A stretch of 64,000 nucleotides of DNA from Calliphora vicina. Taxonomy: Eukaryota > Arthropoda > Insecta > Diptera > Calliphoridae. Location: positions 103,074,358-103,138,357 of the forward strand of contig NC_088782.1 in the NCBI RefSeq assembly GCF_958450345.1, written 5' to 3'. The notes beneath the pieces are model-generated. The model saw only the letters and a list, made by a program, of their open reading frames with translations. It made no database searches and was not told the origin of the DNA. A program made the position numbers and the translations under genes. This document shows, piece after piece, positions 1 to 10,304 of this stretch; position 1 is the stretch's first letter; each line of letters begins with the position of its first letter.

Positions 1-607
1 GATGGGGATCAAATCTAAATTGTTTTTATGTTGTTGTATTCCATATTTTGGTTCCATGAGTTGCTACGTAAAGTACAATAAGGCCTTTTACAAGGCCTCT
101 TTCCTCACAATGTTTTACATTGGGTATACAACATGTGTATGTGTATGTAAGTATATAGTATATATGTAGGTTAATAGGGTTGTATAAGTGTGCACATATG
201 AATATGTCTGTGTTTTTACTGAAATAGTTCTTAAAGCTCACATATGGTAATTTATGGTTGTAATTAAAAACCCATATACAACACACATACATATTCAGAC
301 CTAATTATTCTCACATTGATATACAGATATCATACATTCACTTTAATACATATTGATAACTAGGGCCATGTGAGGGTTATGGCAGCAAAGGCTGCAAAAA
401 AAACCTATATCTTTAAAGATCCTAATATTTATTATAATATGAAAATATATAAAATTGTGAATCAAATTCCTATAGAGGTTTTCCGGCAAATGCGATGAGA
501 ACTTGGGAGATTGCTGTGTTTGCTGTAACCAAATATACATTACTACGTTTGAGAAAGTTGGGTTAACTTTAAAAATAATAATGAAAACATTTTATTCTAT
601 TTCAATT
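1..607. other. No gene recognised
   Basis: AT-rich sequence with many stops in all frames. A (GT/AT)-rich stretch lies near 130-170. I see no coding homology, RNA gene or clear repeat boundary here. Confidence 0.5.
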
Positions 608-846
608 TAAATATATTTAATTCTAATTCTAAATATGATTTCGAGCATTTGACCGCCATGGCTAGCTAGCACGTACATGATGTAACCTGGAGGACCAGTT
701 TTCACACAACCTTCGCAGAAATCAGGTTGTGTTTTGGCAATAAAACGTATATTATTCGCTTACATGTGCTTGATCGTTTCTGGTTTATCTGCATAGACCT
801 GGGACTTTACATATCCCCACAGAAAGTAATCTAATGGCGTTAACAG
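608..846 (-). pseudogene. Tc1/mariner-class DDE transposase, C-terminal remnant
   Basis: Read on the minus strand from 846, the sequence gives LTPLDYFLWGYVKSQVYADK, then a degraded stretch, then SHGGQMLEII before a stop. In insect DDE_3-type transposases the block PLDYFLWGYVKS...ASRGGHMPEIIF forms the end of the catalytic domain just past the last acidic residue, so this is the last 70-80 residues. The upstream catalytic core and the element ends are missing. The same family occurs at 26170-26535, 55780-55860 and 56695-57398. It is non-functional: at least one internal stop and a frame change are needed to read it. The family is recognised from memory of its motifs, not from a search. Confidence 0.7.
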
Positions 847-994
847 TTATATTTTTTTTAATTATTCAACAAATGTTCCTCTAAGTAAATTGATAACTGG
901 ATTACCATCAAATTGAGTAATGAAAAAGTTAGTAACTTTTTATTAACGGTTGAGTGTAACTTTCTCGTTATTTGTTAAGACATATTTACTAATG

Positions 995-1234
995 ATTCCA
1001 ACGGTCCATAAAGCACACCAAACAGTGAGACTGTTTGACGATTATCATCGAGATTTAAATATAGCGGATATATTGCCCGCCACGCTTTTCAATGACCAAG
1101 GAGAAGTATTCTTTAGAAAGCGACCTCCTAGGTCGCTTTCTGGTATGCGGCGACTATAATACCAAATACACTTCCTGGAGCTCTCAACTAACGAATACTA
1201 TTATTAGACAGCTATATAAATGTGTCAATGACTT
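995..1234 (+). pseudogene. LINE apurinic-type endonuclease fragment, split by a Jockey insertion
   Basis: Two overlapping frames give QTVRLFDDYHRDLNIADI and then, after a one-base slip near 1068, YCPPRFSMTKEKYSLESDLL followed by GRFLVCGDYNTKYTSWSSQL and a QLYKCVND tail. The YxPPR block and the F(L)xxGDYNxKxxxWxS block are hallmark motifs of the APE-like endonuclease at the N-terminus of Jockey/CR1-type LINE ORF2; the GDYN aspartate and asparagine are catalytic in that family. The reading frame resumes after the Jockey insertion (2298-2340: FTSLIVQVLNHSNHH and a stop), showing that the Jockey landed inside this older LINE. No reverse transcriptase follows. It is a dead fragment. Confidence 0.72.
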
Positions 1235-2283
1235 TTTTTTTTTAGCTCTTTATTGATTTATTGAATCTGTCTATTTTGACCTTACAATAAGTATTTAAAT
1301 CTTATAACTAAAATTAAAATTATTTGCTCTTCAGCAAGAGAGCCATAATGGTAAACTGTCACTCATCTTAGCGGGGTGGTAGATCTGCTCTACGGAGCCT
1401 GGATCGGGTTTGGGTCTGCACAAGTTGTCTTGCAAGCGTATTGGGATGGTTTCGCAGCTTCACAATATATTTCTCACGGACTTTCTTGAACTCTTGCTTT
1501 ACCAATGTCACTTCTAAGTCTCTGTGGATGTTTTCATTTCTTATGAACCATGGTGCTCCCGTCATGGTCCTAAGAATTTTAGATTGGGCCCTCTGTATAA
1601 GATCAATACTGGTGTTGCTAGCCATTCCCCATAATTGAATTCCATATGTCCAAATTGGTTTTAAAACGGTCTTATACAGGATGACTTTATATTCAAGGCT
1701 TAATTTTGATTGGTCACTGATTAACCAATGAAAGCTAGAGGCTTTTAACTTCATGTGAAGTCTCTTGGTTTCTATGTGTCGGCGCCAAGTAAGCCGTCTA
1801 TCTAGATGAATACCAAGGTAGGTGACATAATCAGACTGCGGTATATTAACGTTGTTGAGTGTGACAGGTGGGCAATTTCCTCTCCTTAGAGCGAACGTAA
1901 TATGTTTACTTTTCAGCCCATTTACCTTTATTCGCCAGTTTTTCAACCATGACTCCACTCGTGCGAGGTAATTCTGTAGTTGACTAGATGCCATGAGTGG
2001 GTTTTCGTCTGAGCTAATAATGGCGGTATCATCAGAAAATGTTGAAATTGTTAGTTTATCGCACGTAGGGAGGTCGGAGGTGTAAATCAAATATAGCGTA
2101 GGTCCTAGTACACTTCCCTGTGGAACGCCAGCTCCAATCTTGTATTCTCTCGTCACATAATCATTGTACTTAACTCTGAAAAGTCTATTCGATAAATAAG
2201 ACTCCAGCAATTTATGAGTACATAGTGGTAGTAAACATTTGATTTTATGTACTAGACCCTTATGCCATACCTTGTCAAAAGCC
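1235..2283 (-). mobile_element. Jockey-type LINE, 5'-truncated, with 14-bp target duplication
   Basis: The 14-base string TGTGTCAATGACTT occurs at 1221-1234 and again at 2284-2297, flanking the element exactly. On the minus strand the element starts abruptly inside the reverse transcriptase, runs through a stop at 1368-1370 and a short 3' UTR, and ends in an A-tract at about 1235-1243. 5' truncation, oligo(A) tail and a variable-length target duplication are the signature of target-primed reverse transcription. The last two T of the left duplicate could belong to the A-tract. Compared with the Jockeys at 48990 and 62231 this is a divergent subfamily. Confidence 0.9.
1368..2283 (-). pseudogene. 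Jockey reverse transcriptase, C-terminal 305 residues, frame intact
   Basis: The frame begins at QAFDKVWHKGL, immediately inside the target duplication, and stays open to a natural C-terminus (RLRRADLPPR). The next upstream codons (MKSLT in one reading) come from the duplicated flank, so the apparent start is an artefact. RT landmarks in order: the first catalytic Asp region QAFDKVW, GVPQGSVLGPTLYLIY, the active-site loop as TFSDDTAI (usual FADD; here Ala to Ser), and the thumb landmark YLGIHLDRRLTWRRHI. The C-terminal LQLWG-type block reads YGIQLWGMASN. The absence of stops over some 900 bp suggests a recent insertion, but the missing endonuclease, RT fingers and ORF1 make it inactive. Confidence 0.9.
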
Positions 2284-2336
2284 TGTGTCAATGACTTCAC
2301 TTCATTAATTGTACAGGTTCTAAATCATTCTAATCA

Positions 2337-2869
2337 CCATTAACACGAAGTCTGGTTTGGTGTTAACTAAAAATGATTTTTGTATGAGACATGTCAGTAT
2401 AACTATTAGTTAACACATAACCAGTGTTTACTCCAAAACAACACTTATCGATTTTGCTCATTTCCCTTCAATTCCTATTTTTCCTTAATATCTATAAATG
2501 CAGAATGCTATGTGTTGCAGTATACTTCCAATTATCATTAGTACTAAATCAATCGTAAAGTGTCATAAATACTTCTGTTTGGGAGAGATACAAATCTAAC
2601 TCTAACCTGTTCACATGGCTGTATTACTCCTACTTCTTCTACTTGGTAAGAATCCATCCTTCAAGGAATTGAATAAATAATTCGAAAATATCCTAATTAT
2701 TTTGTTTTATTTCTTTCCTTTTTTCCATATTTATTTGTGCAATTGTTCTGAGTAACAAAATCTAAGCGATTTTGTTTCGGCTCAGAGAGTTTGAACAACA
2801 TTCCAATTCATCCAGCCCTTCCTCCTTCACCCAGCTTTTCAGCTTAAAAACCAGACTTTGTGTTAATGG
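2337..2869. mobile_element. Short inverted-repeat element (MITE-like)
   Basis: Ends match as inverted repeats: CCATTAACACGAAGTCTGG at the left, and the reverse complement of the right end reads CCATTAACACAAAGTCTGG. The interior of about 500 bp has no protein homology. No convincing target duplication is visible. It lies just beyond the LINE endonuclease remnant. Confidence 0.5.
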
Positions 2870-3140
2870 GGTTATTTATTTCCAAAATCTTATACATACA
2901 ATTCCAATTCAGATGTTGAAAGACTAATTATCGAAAAGAGGAAACTCATAACAGAATAGCAATAAAATAGATCACCTGCAAAAGAGAGGCTGAAATAAAA
3001 CCCATCAATTAGAAGAGGATCGCAAAAATAGAAATTACATTTCATCTTTGACAAACACCAAATAGACAAATTTTTCCCTTGGGAAAACAATGAAAAATAT
3101 CAAGCCACCGGTAGATGGACATAGGCCTTTAAGCAGTGCT

Positions 3141-4440
3141 GACGATACCTCGGCTCGCAACACAAAGGAAAAGACTAAAATATTTTATCGGATCTCAACG
3201 TAAATATGTCTACTGAGCCAGATGGTATACCAGCGCTGGTCTTGCAGCAGAGCTCTTCGACGTTAGCTCGTCCATTAGCAAACCATTTCAGCATTTCATA
3301 CCGTGCAGCCAAAATTCCTGCTAACAACCCTGAAAATGATCACCCAATAGCAATTTGTTTTGCACTTTCCAAAGTTATGGAGATTATGGTAGACCATCTG
3401 GTTAAATATTTGGTGTCCAACAATTTACTTAACGATCGCCAGTATGGCTTCCGTAGAGGACGCTCTACGGAAAACTTGCTATCCTTCCTATAAGAAAAAT
3501 GGTTTCGTTCCGTACACACTTTTGGCGAAAGTTGATTGGTGGCTCTAGATATTCATTGCTTTAGGTGTCGGTATTCACTTCTCTCGATTTATATCGAGCT
3601 TTCGCAGAGAACGTACTATACGAGTTGTTATAGATGGGATATCATCCAACGAATTCAAGATAAATTCACGGGTACCGCAAGACTCCGTTCTTTCTACTAC
3701 CCTATTCCTTATTTTTCTAAACGACCTTCTACGTCAAACTTCCAACCATATCTATTATTTTGCAGATGACAGCAACATTTTCCATTCATATTTATTCAAT
3801 TATAGACCAACCCTGTCGGATATTGGGGCAATGAGGCAAAACATGAATGATTCCCTTAATTGGGACCTTCTGACAATCTCTAATGTGGTCGTACGAATAG
3901 TGTCACTTTCAACGTTGTTGCATGTTGATACAAAGACGAACGACAAATATTGTGGAATCAGAGGCTCTTGATGTTCTGGGCATGAGAACTTAATTTAATG
4001 TCCGCTAGTCTAAACATATTTTCTAAGTTGCTAAAGAAGCACCCAAGTGTCTCTGATTTCTGAAAATGTATAGGAATTACTTCGCTCTATCTGATCTCCT
4101 CACTATTTACACCACCTATATCCGCCCGAAAATGGAATACAACTCTTATGTCTATTTTGGTACTACAATAAAATACACGTAATACATATTTAAGAACACT
4201 TCCTTTTGTTGTCGATTGGCCGGTGGACCTCACAATACACTACAGGGAAAATTCGTTCTTTAGCCGTACTGTACGTACATATGTATGCGGAACAAACTTC
4301 CCGCTCATGAGTTTCCTGTCATTTTCAATGTAGGAAAGTTGAAATCCCATAACCTATTTTCCTAGTTCCAACACTATGCTTTGCATGAGTAGGGGTCATC
4401 CCCTGAGTGCTGGTGCAAGAAAAAAAAGGTTTGAGTTATT
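3141..4440 (+). pseudogene. 'LINE B' reverse transcriptase, heavily decayed
   Basis: Reading across several frames on the plus strand gives the order expected for a non-LTR RT: EPDGIPALVLQQSSSTLARP near 3215, HPIAICFALSKVMEIMVDHL near 3342, RQYGFRRGRSTENLLSFL near 3440, a degraded ALDI motif near 3540, the active-site loop YYFADDSNI near 3752, and a thumb segment LLTIYTTYIRPKMEYNS near 4098-4145. Frames change repeatedly and stops are present. The 3' end may be the A-rich tract at 4417-4428 followed by an AATAAATAATAAATAAA run near 4470. Related copies lie at 7976-8365, 52992-53090 and 53893-54427. Clade assignment (CR1/Jockey group) is inference. Confidence 0.75.
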
Positions 4441-4489
4441 GAATCACTACTCAAAATGTAGGCAAACCAATAAATAATAAATAAATTTT

Positions 4490-5454
4490 AAATACGAAGG
4501 TTTTGTTGAAAGAACTTAAATTAATCCATATAACAAACGCAAAAGAAAAATATGTCGCGATCTAAATCATACTAAAGGTTGTAAAAATTAATGAATAGAA
4601 ACATTTCAACATGACAACTTTCAATGGATAGCTACAATATTTCATATTAATTACAAACTTGTGTTAATAAAATATGTTCGCTGTTCATTTATGTCCTATC
4701 AATTTTATATTGAGAGGCGGGCGGTCACTTTGTTTTAAAATTTGTATCTGTTAACTGATTATGGCCATTCCCATTTTCAAGAATTTCTGATTAAGAGAAA
4801 ATATATTTGTGCATATTTGATTCATCTATACTCATTTCTAATGCTACCTAAAACACATCCGCTTTTGCCAAAGGGTTCAAATTTTCATTTGCAACATGTG
4901 TTTAGCTCATATTCTCTTACAATGTTCATTAATACCCTTTCTTAAAAATGTTCTTAGAAAAAGGACTCAAATATTTTTTTGTAATTCCTTTTCTAAGTAT
5001 AAACAAAAGGTTCCTTTTTTGTTTTCTGCTTTCAACATGTAATAAAAAAGCTATGTTACATATATGATTTATAGCATTTCTTATGGCATTTTTGTGTCCT
5101 TTCGTGTTTGAGTATGAGTGTTTTTTTCTGTATTTACACTCCATTACTTTTAGTAGATGTAGGAAAAACATAAACAAATGCAAAAGTCATGACTTTATTA
5201 TTGCAAATATTTCTCCAACTTCCTTGCAATGTATTTGCAGTTGTTAATGTTTGCACATTTGTTTTACAAATATACATATGTATAAATGTATGTATATGAA
5301 AAAACAAATATACTTTTACATATTTGTATGTGTTTTTCACGTATATTTATGAGTTGTACTACTTCTCTTAAAACCACTAGTTTTTTATTATTTATTTGCA
5401 CATAGTCAACACATAGTCTCTTAAGGTGGTTGCATTTTAAGATTTTCTTTTTTT
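4490..5454. other. No gene recognised
   Basis: AT-rich, stop-dense on both strands. The open frames of 60-80 codons in it show no motif I recognise. A TATG-rich stretch lies near 5262-5300. Confidence 0.5.
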
Positions 5455-5607
5455 TATACCAACCACCAACAAAGGGAGTACCAAAAATATGTACTTTTTT
5501 ATATTGTGGGTCCTTATAAAATTCTAAGACAATGTAGCTATGTACGTACTTCTGTCTGTTGAAGTCACTATAGGGCCTCGAGGGAGTGGCTCTAGAATAT
5601 GATACAT
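5455..5607 (-). repeat. P1 repeat tail, minus orientation, interrupted by a foldback element
   Basis: The sequence from ATACCAACCACCAACAAAGG through TGGGTCCTTATAAAATTCTA to the CTGTCTGTTGAAG stretch is the reverse complement of the 3' part of the P1 repeat (compare 11160-11290 and, on the plus strand, 19625-19790). It is cut by the foldback element starting at 5608. Confidence 0.6.
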
Positions 5608-7364
5608 TAGGGTGGCTCTTAATAAACGAAAGTTGGATTTTGGCCATTCTCACCCTCCAGTTTGGTGAACATTATTAAAAAATCATCCTAAAAAAATTTT
5701 AGGTAAGCCGTCTGAAGTTTTGAGATGCATTTACAAGGGAAAAAAAATGCATTTTTTTCAGTTTTTGTAAAAATTTTGCCATTAAAAAATTACTTTTGCA
5801 ATTTAATTTAAAAGACTAGAAATGCGAACACAATTGTCGTTCTAATGAGACATGAAATTAAAATTATTAAAAATTCGCCAGGCCATTAACGTGTCTCAGC
5901 CAACTAGAACAAGAAAGGTAGGATCAAAATTAACATATTTTGATAAATATTAAAATAAAAGCTCATTTTTACTTAAAATATGTCCATATTTACTTGTATA
6001 TGAGTTTTTGTCTCCATAGGATACCGTTAGCCTATTCTTAGCTATGAACAAAAAAATAATTTTTTTTTTAACGGCAGTTTTAAAACTCCATTTTCAAATT
6101 TTTCAAAATTTTTTTAAACAAATTTCAGAATTTTTTGATCATCTCATTGGGATTTATTAAGAATATAATAGGGAATAAAAATATGAAAAAATTATGAAAA
6201 TATCTCTTATAGATTTGCCGTACCTGCGATTTAAATTTTGAATTTTTTGAAAAACCAATTATTTGGCAATTTTTACTCGAATGAGCTCTATTTCCTTACT
6301 CTTATGAATTTTAAGCAAAACTTATTCAGAATATTATAGTCCAGATAATTCTAAATATACTCTGAAACTTTTACTAAAATCGGAAAACGTTAATCTTTAA
6401 ATAGTGAAGGGCGGATTTTGATGAAACTTAAGAAACATATAACATAAACTCTAGGGTTTATAATAACAGCACAAGAATGGAAATTAACGCTTAATGGCAC
6501 TTGGGGTTAAAATGACCCCAAACTTTTAAAATCATAATTTTTTTGTGGTTTTAAAAGTTTTGGTGTCATTTTAACCCCAAGTGCTCTATAGGGTTAATTT
6601 TAATTTTTCAGCTGTTTTTGTAAATACTAGGCTCTGTGTTATATTTTTGTTAAATTTCATCATAATCGTCCCAAAAATATACAATATTTCGAACATTTCG
6701 AGATCTTTCCAAGAGAAATTCAAAATATTGACATTTGACCTTCACGATTTAAGGGTTAACGTTTTCCGATTTTAGTAAAAGTTTCAGAGTATATTTAGAA
6801 TTATCTGGACTATAATATTCTGAATAAGTTTTGCTTAAAATTCATAAGAGTAGAGAAATAGAGCTCATTCGAGTAAAAATTGCCAAATAATTGGTTTTTC
6901 TCGAAAATTTCAAAATTTAAATCGCAGGTACGGAAAAACTATAAGAGATATTTTCATAATTTTTTCACATTTTTATTCCCTATTATATTCTTAATAAATC
7001 CCAATAAGATGATCAAAAAATTCTGAAATTTGTTTAACAAAATTTTTAAAAATTTGAAAATGGAGTTTTGAAACTGTTTTTTGAGTTTTTTTGTGTCTCA
7101 TTAGAACGACAATTGCGTTCACATTTCTATTCTTTTAAATTAAATTGCAAAAGTAAGTTTTTAATGGCAAAATTTTTACAAAAACTGAAAAACTGCATTT
7201 TTTCCCCTTGTAAATGAATCTCAAAACTTCAGAGGGCTTGCGGCACGTCTTAACCCCAAACGATTTACTTAAAAATTTTTCAGGATAATTTTTTTACTAA
7301 TGTTCACCAAACTGGAGGGTGAGAATGGCCAAAATCCAACTTTCGTTTATTAAGCGTCACCCTA
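5608..7364. mobile_element. Long foldback element FB1 (near-complete 1.76-kb palindrome)
   Basis: The left arm (from TAGGGTGGCTCTTAATAAAC) and the right arm (ending GTTTATTAAGCGTCACCCTA) are inverted copies over nearly their whole length, about 870 bp each, with the turn around 6490-6595 where CACTTGGGGTTAAAATGACC meets its complement. Flanks are ATGATACAT (5599-5607) and ATGGTACAT (7365-7373), 8 of 9 bases identical, consistent with a 9-bp target duplication. Very long inverted repeats plus a 9-bp duplication are typical of Mutator-like or Foldback elements; that class is inference. No transposase is encoded. A fragment of the same family lies at 54408-54552. Confidence 0.8.
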
Positions 7365-7373
7365 ATGGTACAT

Positions 7374-7975
7374 AAATGTGCATATAATAATGGAATTCAT
7401 AAATCACAAAACTTCTTCAAAGAAAATAGTCAAAAATTTTATGTCTTGAGTTACAAAATATTTATTTTAATAGATTTCCAACTCGCATCCTACCAAAAAG
7501 GTCTTCAGGGAAAATATCTAAGCTTTCGTTTGAGAAAAAAGGGCTCATTTGGAAAAAAAGACAAACAAAAGTTTTTGATTTCGGACAAAAAATGGAATTT
7601 TTTTTTTTTTAATGTTTTTCACGAAATTCCCACATCCGCAACTTTTTTTGGGGGCACCCTAATATACATATATTTATTTGGCTGATATTTGCATTATTTA
7701 CATTGTCTGAATGAGTTGGAGTTTTTGTTTGCACACATAGTTATTTGTTTCATTAGCCACACAGAGTGAAATGTATTAGAGACACATTATGTGTCAATGT
7801 AGTAAGGCGTGAAAAACCTCGATAAAATATCTCATGCTATCCTTTTAGCAGAATTATTCGCTAATAATTCTCATTAGCCAGAACTTATCAATCACTGCCC
7901 GAACTCGAAAGAGTATTAATGATTATGCCAAATATATTCTTTTGAGCTCGAACTGTTAAAAGAGTTTTAACTGAT
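7374..7975. other. Unassigned sequence ending in a CACCCTA motif
   Basis: Includes an open frame at 7365-7685 (plus) of low-complexity composition that I do not believe is a gene. GGGGGCACCCTAATATACAT at 7651-7670 resembles the right end of FB1 and also of 48217-48233, so an undetected element end may lie there. Confidence 0.4.
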
Positions 7976-8365
7976 ATCAATCGCCAGTATGGCTCTTAGG
8001 GAGACCTACTGGTCCTCCTGTTGGAAAAATTTTGAAATTTCTCTCGATTTATATCGAGCACTCTCAGAGATCGCGCTATACGAGTTGTTGTAGATGGTAC
8101 TACATCAAACGAGTTCTTTCTCCCACAATATTGCAGAAGAAGCAACATATTTTGTTGTACGTTTATGTGTCAACATACAACATTGAGCCTCATTCAGAGA
8201 TTGCCACGAGTTCCTGATTAAGAGAAGAATTCCAACTTTGGTGCATTACTTCAATCTCCGAAAGGCTCTGTCTATAGTTGAATGATTATGAATGTTTAGT
8301 GTTGCTGTCATCTGCAAAATAATAGATAGGGTTGGAAGTTTGAGGTGGAAGGTTGTTTAGAAAAT
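7976..8365. pseudogene. LINE B fragments in opposite orientations
   Basis: Plus strand 7980-8125 encodes decayed RT (RQYGS near 7985, then SRFISSTLRDRAIRVVVDGT near 8045), matching the LINE B copy at 3570-3640. From 8219 to 8365 the minus strand encodes the next RT section (IYYFADDSN loop; on the minus strand upstream LPPQTSNP). In the plus-strand copy at 3141 these two pieces are consecutive and in the same orientation. Here the second is inverted, with about 90 bp between them. Inversion during target-primed insertion (twin priming) or later rearrangement could explain it. Confidence 0.65.
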
Positions 8366-8860
8366 AAGTAAGAGTATTATATATGGCTATGCCAAATCTT
8401 ATATACCCTCCACTAATATAAGATTGACACCAATTTATTTACATTTTGTATAAAACCATTTATTTTAATCAGATTTTTTGGAAGTTGTACAATATCTTGG
8501 TCCATAACTCTGGATCCACTTTTGCCCATTCTTAACTCCAAACAATTTTGGTCAACACAAAATATTTGAGAACATTTACACTCCCCTAAGTCTTTCCCAG
8601 TAGACCGTCTCGTGCCTTCAGTAGACAGTCGGAAGCATAGCGTCTTGTACATTTTGTATAAAACCATTTATTTTTATCAGATTTTTTGGAAGTTATACAA
8701 TATCTTGGTCCATAACTCCGGTTCTACTTTTGCCCATTCTTAACTCCAAACAATTCTGGTCAACACAAAATATTTGAGAACATTTTCAATCCCCTAAGTC
8801 TTTCCCAGTAGACCGTCTCGTGCCTTCAATAGACAGGCGGGAGGACATAGCTAGATCGTC
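8362..8860 (+). repeat. P1 head followed by a 208-bp tandem duplication
   Basis: AAGTAAGAGTATTATATATG at 8365 begins a P1 head (ATACCCTCCACTAATAT near 8402). From 8441 a segment of P1-like body is present twice in tandem: unit 1 at 8441-8648, unit 2 at 8649-8856, period 208 bp, differing at only scattered positions. Each unit ends near the AGTAGACCGTCTCGTGCCTT and AGACAG stretch. Confidence 0.75.
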
Positions 8861-9460
8861 TTGAAATTTTATTGGGATGAGTATTACAAATTGAATGCCA
8901 AAATCAATATACGCCACATATTTCTGGGGGTGGCACAGTGGGAGAAAACCCTAATTTAGTGGAACTAAATTCGTATCTTCTAAACGCTTGGCCAAATTAA
9001 TTTCATTTATATGGAAATACTGCAGGCAAGGAGGTAAGCTAATAAAGTAATGCAAAATGGGTACTGCTACTTCAGTAGAATGAGAATAAACTACACTACC
9101 TCGGAAGAAATTCTATACTATTTTCAATTGTAAGAAATTATTTTAATATATCTTTCAAAAAATTTAAATTATATAAGTGATTTTATTTATAGCAAGTAAC
9201 TATTTAAAGCTACAGTTTTTGGAAATTTACCCTATTGCCGGCATAGGTCGAAATATTCATATAAAATTAAACTTTTTTTAGTTTTATTAATAAGTTTATT
9301 TTTAAAAACGAATAACAATTATTAGTTATGAAATGATTTTATTTAATTATTATAAATAATTTAGTTATAATTAAACAATGAAATAAAGAGTAATTAAGCT
9401 AACTAACACTTGTTACAATTTTGAGAATTTGTATTATGAGATTTTTAAAATTTATTTAAA

Positions 9461-9595
9461 TTAGTCGACTTCAGAGTCTGATGAATCCCTAGAAAGTAAT
9501 GGATCCAACAAAAGTTGCCTAACATCTTTCGATAATGGTTCCACTTCTTTATAGCTTGCAGATAAAGTTCTGGACAATTTGGATATGACGAAACG
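9461..9595 (-). pseudogene. Probable Transib transposase C-terminus
   Basis: An open stretch ends in a stop at 9461-9463; its peptide includes RFVISKLSRTLSASYKEVEP and SKDVRQLLLDPLLSRDSSD. The pattern of a Ser/Lys-rich linker then (P)LSxDVxxLL is how I recall Transib transposases ending, but this is a weak match from memory. The upstream part of the gene is separated by the nested hAT; beyond it (about 10310-10420, minus) another open stretch includes SPFKYALPYLFRLKNITFAK. If the hAT is excised in silico these two come within about 50 bp of each other. No catalytic acid is visible. Confidence 0.4.
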
Positions 9596-9627
9596 TTAAA
9601 ACAAATATATTAATACTTACATAAAAC

Positions 9628-10304
9628 TAGAGATGCTAATCGGGTCGATTTTTTTCACGAAAAAAAAACCAAGAAACCGTAGGTCTAAAATCAAATCCTA
9701 TTTTGCGCATTTCGTCTTTTATCCAATGATATTTCAGTATTTTTTTAATAGTTTTTTTATTGGATAAAAGACGAAATACGCAAGATATGATTTGATTTTT
9801 GACCTATGGTTTCTTGAGGAAACTTTCTTAGAATTTTCCGTATATTGCATTACTGGTATACGATTTTTTACTTTTTGATCGTCCATACAAATCGACCCAG
9901 CCTACTGGAAAAACAGTACCTGTCTTTTAGCCTTTTAGCAATCGAAATATTTTCATTTTGTTCGAGCTCCTCATCTGAGATAAAATCTATTTCATTTGAA
10001 GAGGATTTGAATTGAGTTTTATTAGACAACTTACAAAAAAGGTGAATAATTGATTTTCTAGATCCCCACTCAAGGAAAACATAAAAAACCGTTTAAAGGA
10101 TAATTAACTATATTGTAGCAGGAGTTGAGCTTAACAACTTTGCTGAACATCACTTTGTGATATTCGGGCATGTAGAATGTCAAAATGCATGAAAAAGATA
10201 CACAAAAATTACAATTTACCTTATTTATTTATGAAAAACGGGATTTGGAAAATCCCGAAAATCCCGGGATTTTCGGGAACGGGATACCCCGTTTGGCATC
10301 TCTA
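9628..10304. mobile_element. hAT-type element nested in the Transib element, 8-bp duplication
   Basis: The element begins TAGAGATGCTAATCGGG and ends, in reverse complement, TAGAGATGCCAAACGGG. Both flanks are CATAAAAC (9620-9627 and 10305-10312), a perfect 8-bp target duplication, which together with TAG...CTA ends indicates a hAT transposon. Inside are a 260-bp hairpin (about 9640-9897, arms GGGTCGATTT and AAATCGACCC) and a minus-strand open stretch (about 9905-10095). A palindromic ATCCCGGGAT lies near the right end at 10261-10270. Confidence 0.85.
9905..10095 (-). pseudogene. Unrecognised open stretch inside the hAT element
   Basis: About 60 codons without a stop, including FLEWGSRKSIIHLFCKLSNK and an acidic segment EIDFISDEELEQNENISIAK. 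It ends next to the AG/GTACTG sequence at about 9920, which resembles a 5' splice site. It may be the remnant of the hAT gene. I do not recognise a domain. Confidence 0.3.

Noticed and set aside
26..292. 88-codon open frame on the minus strand
   Set aside because: Composition is that of AT-rich noise (long runs of Tyr, Ile, Asn, Thr) and no motif is visible. Similar short frames across the window were left out for the same reason.
5264..5653. 129-codon minus-strand frame
   Set aside because: It runs across the P1 tail and the FB1 boundary at 5607/5608, so it is a chance frame spanning two repeats.
7365..7685. 106-codon plus-strand frame
   Set aside because: Lys/Phe-rich, low complexity, begins in the flank duplication of FB1.
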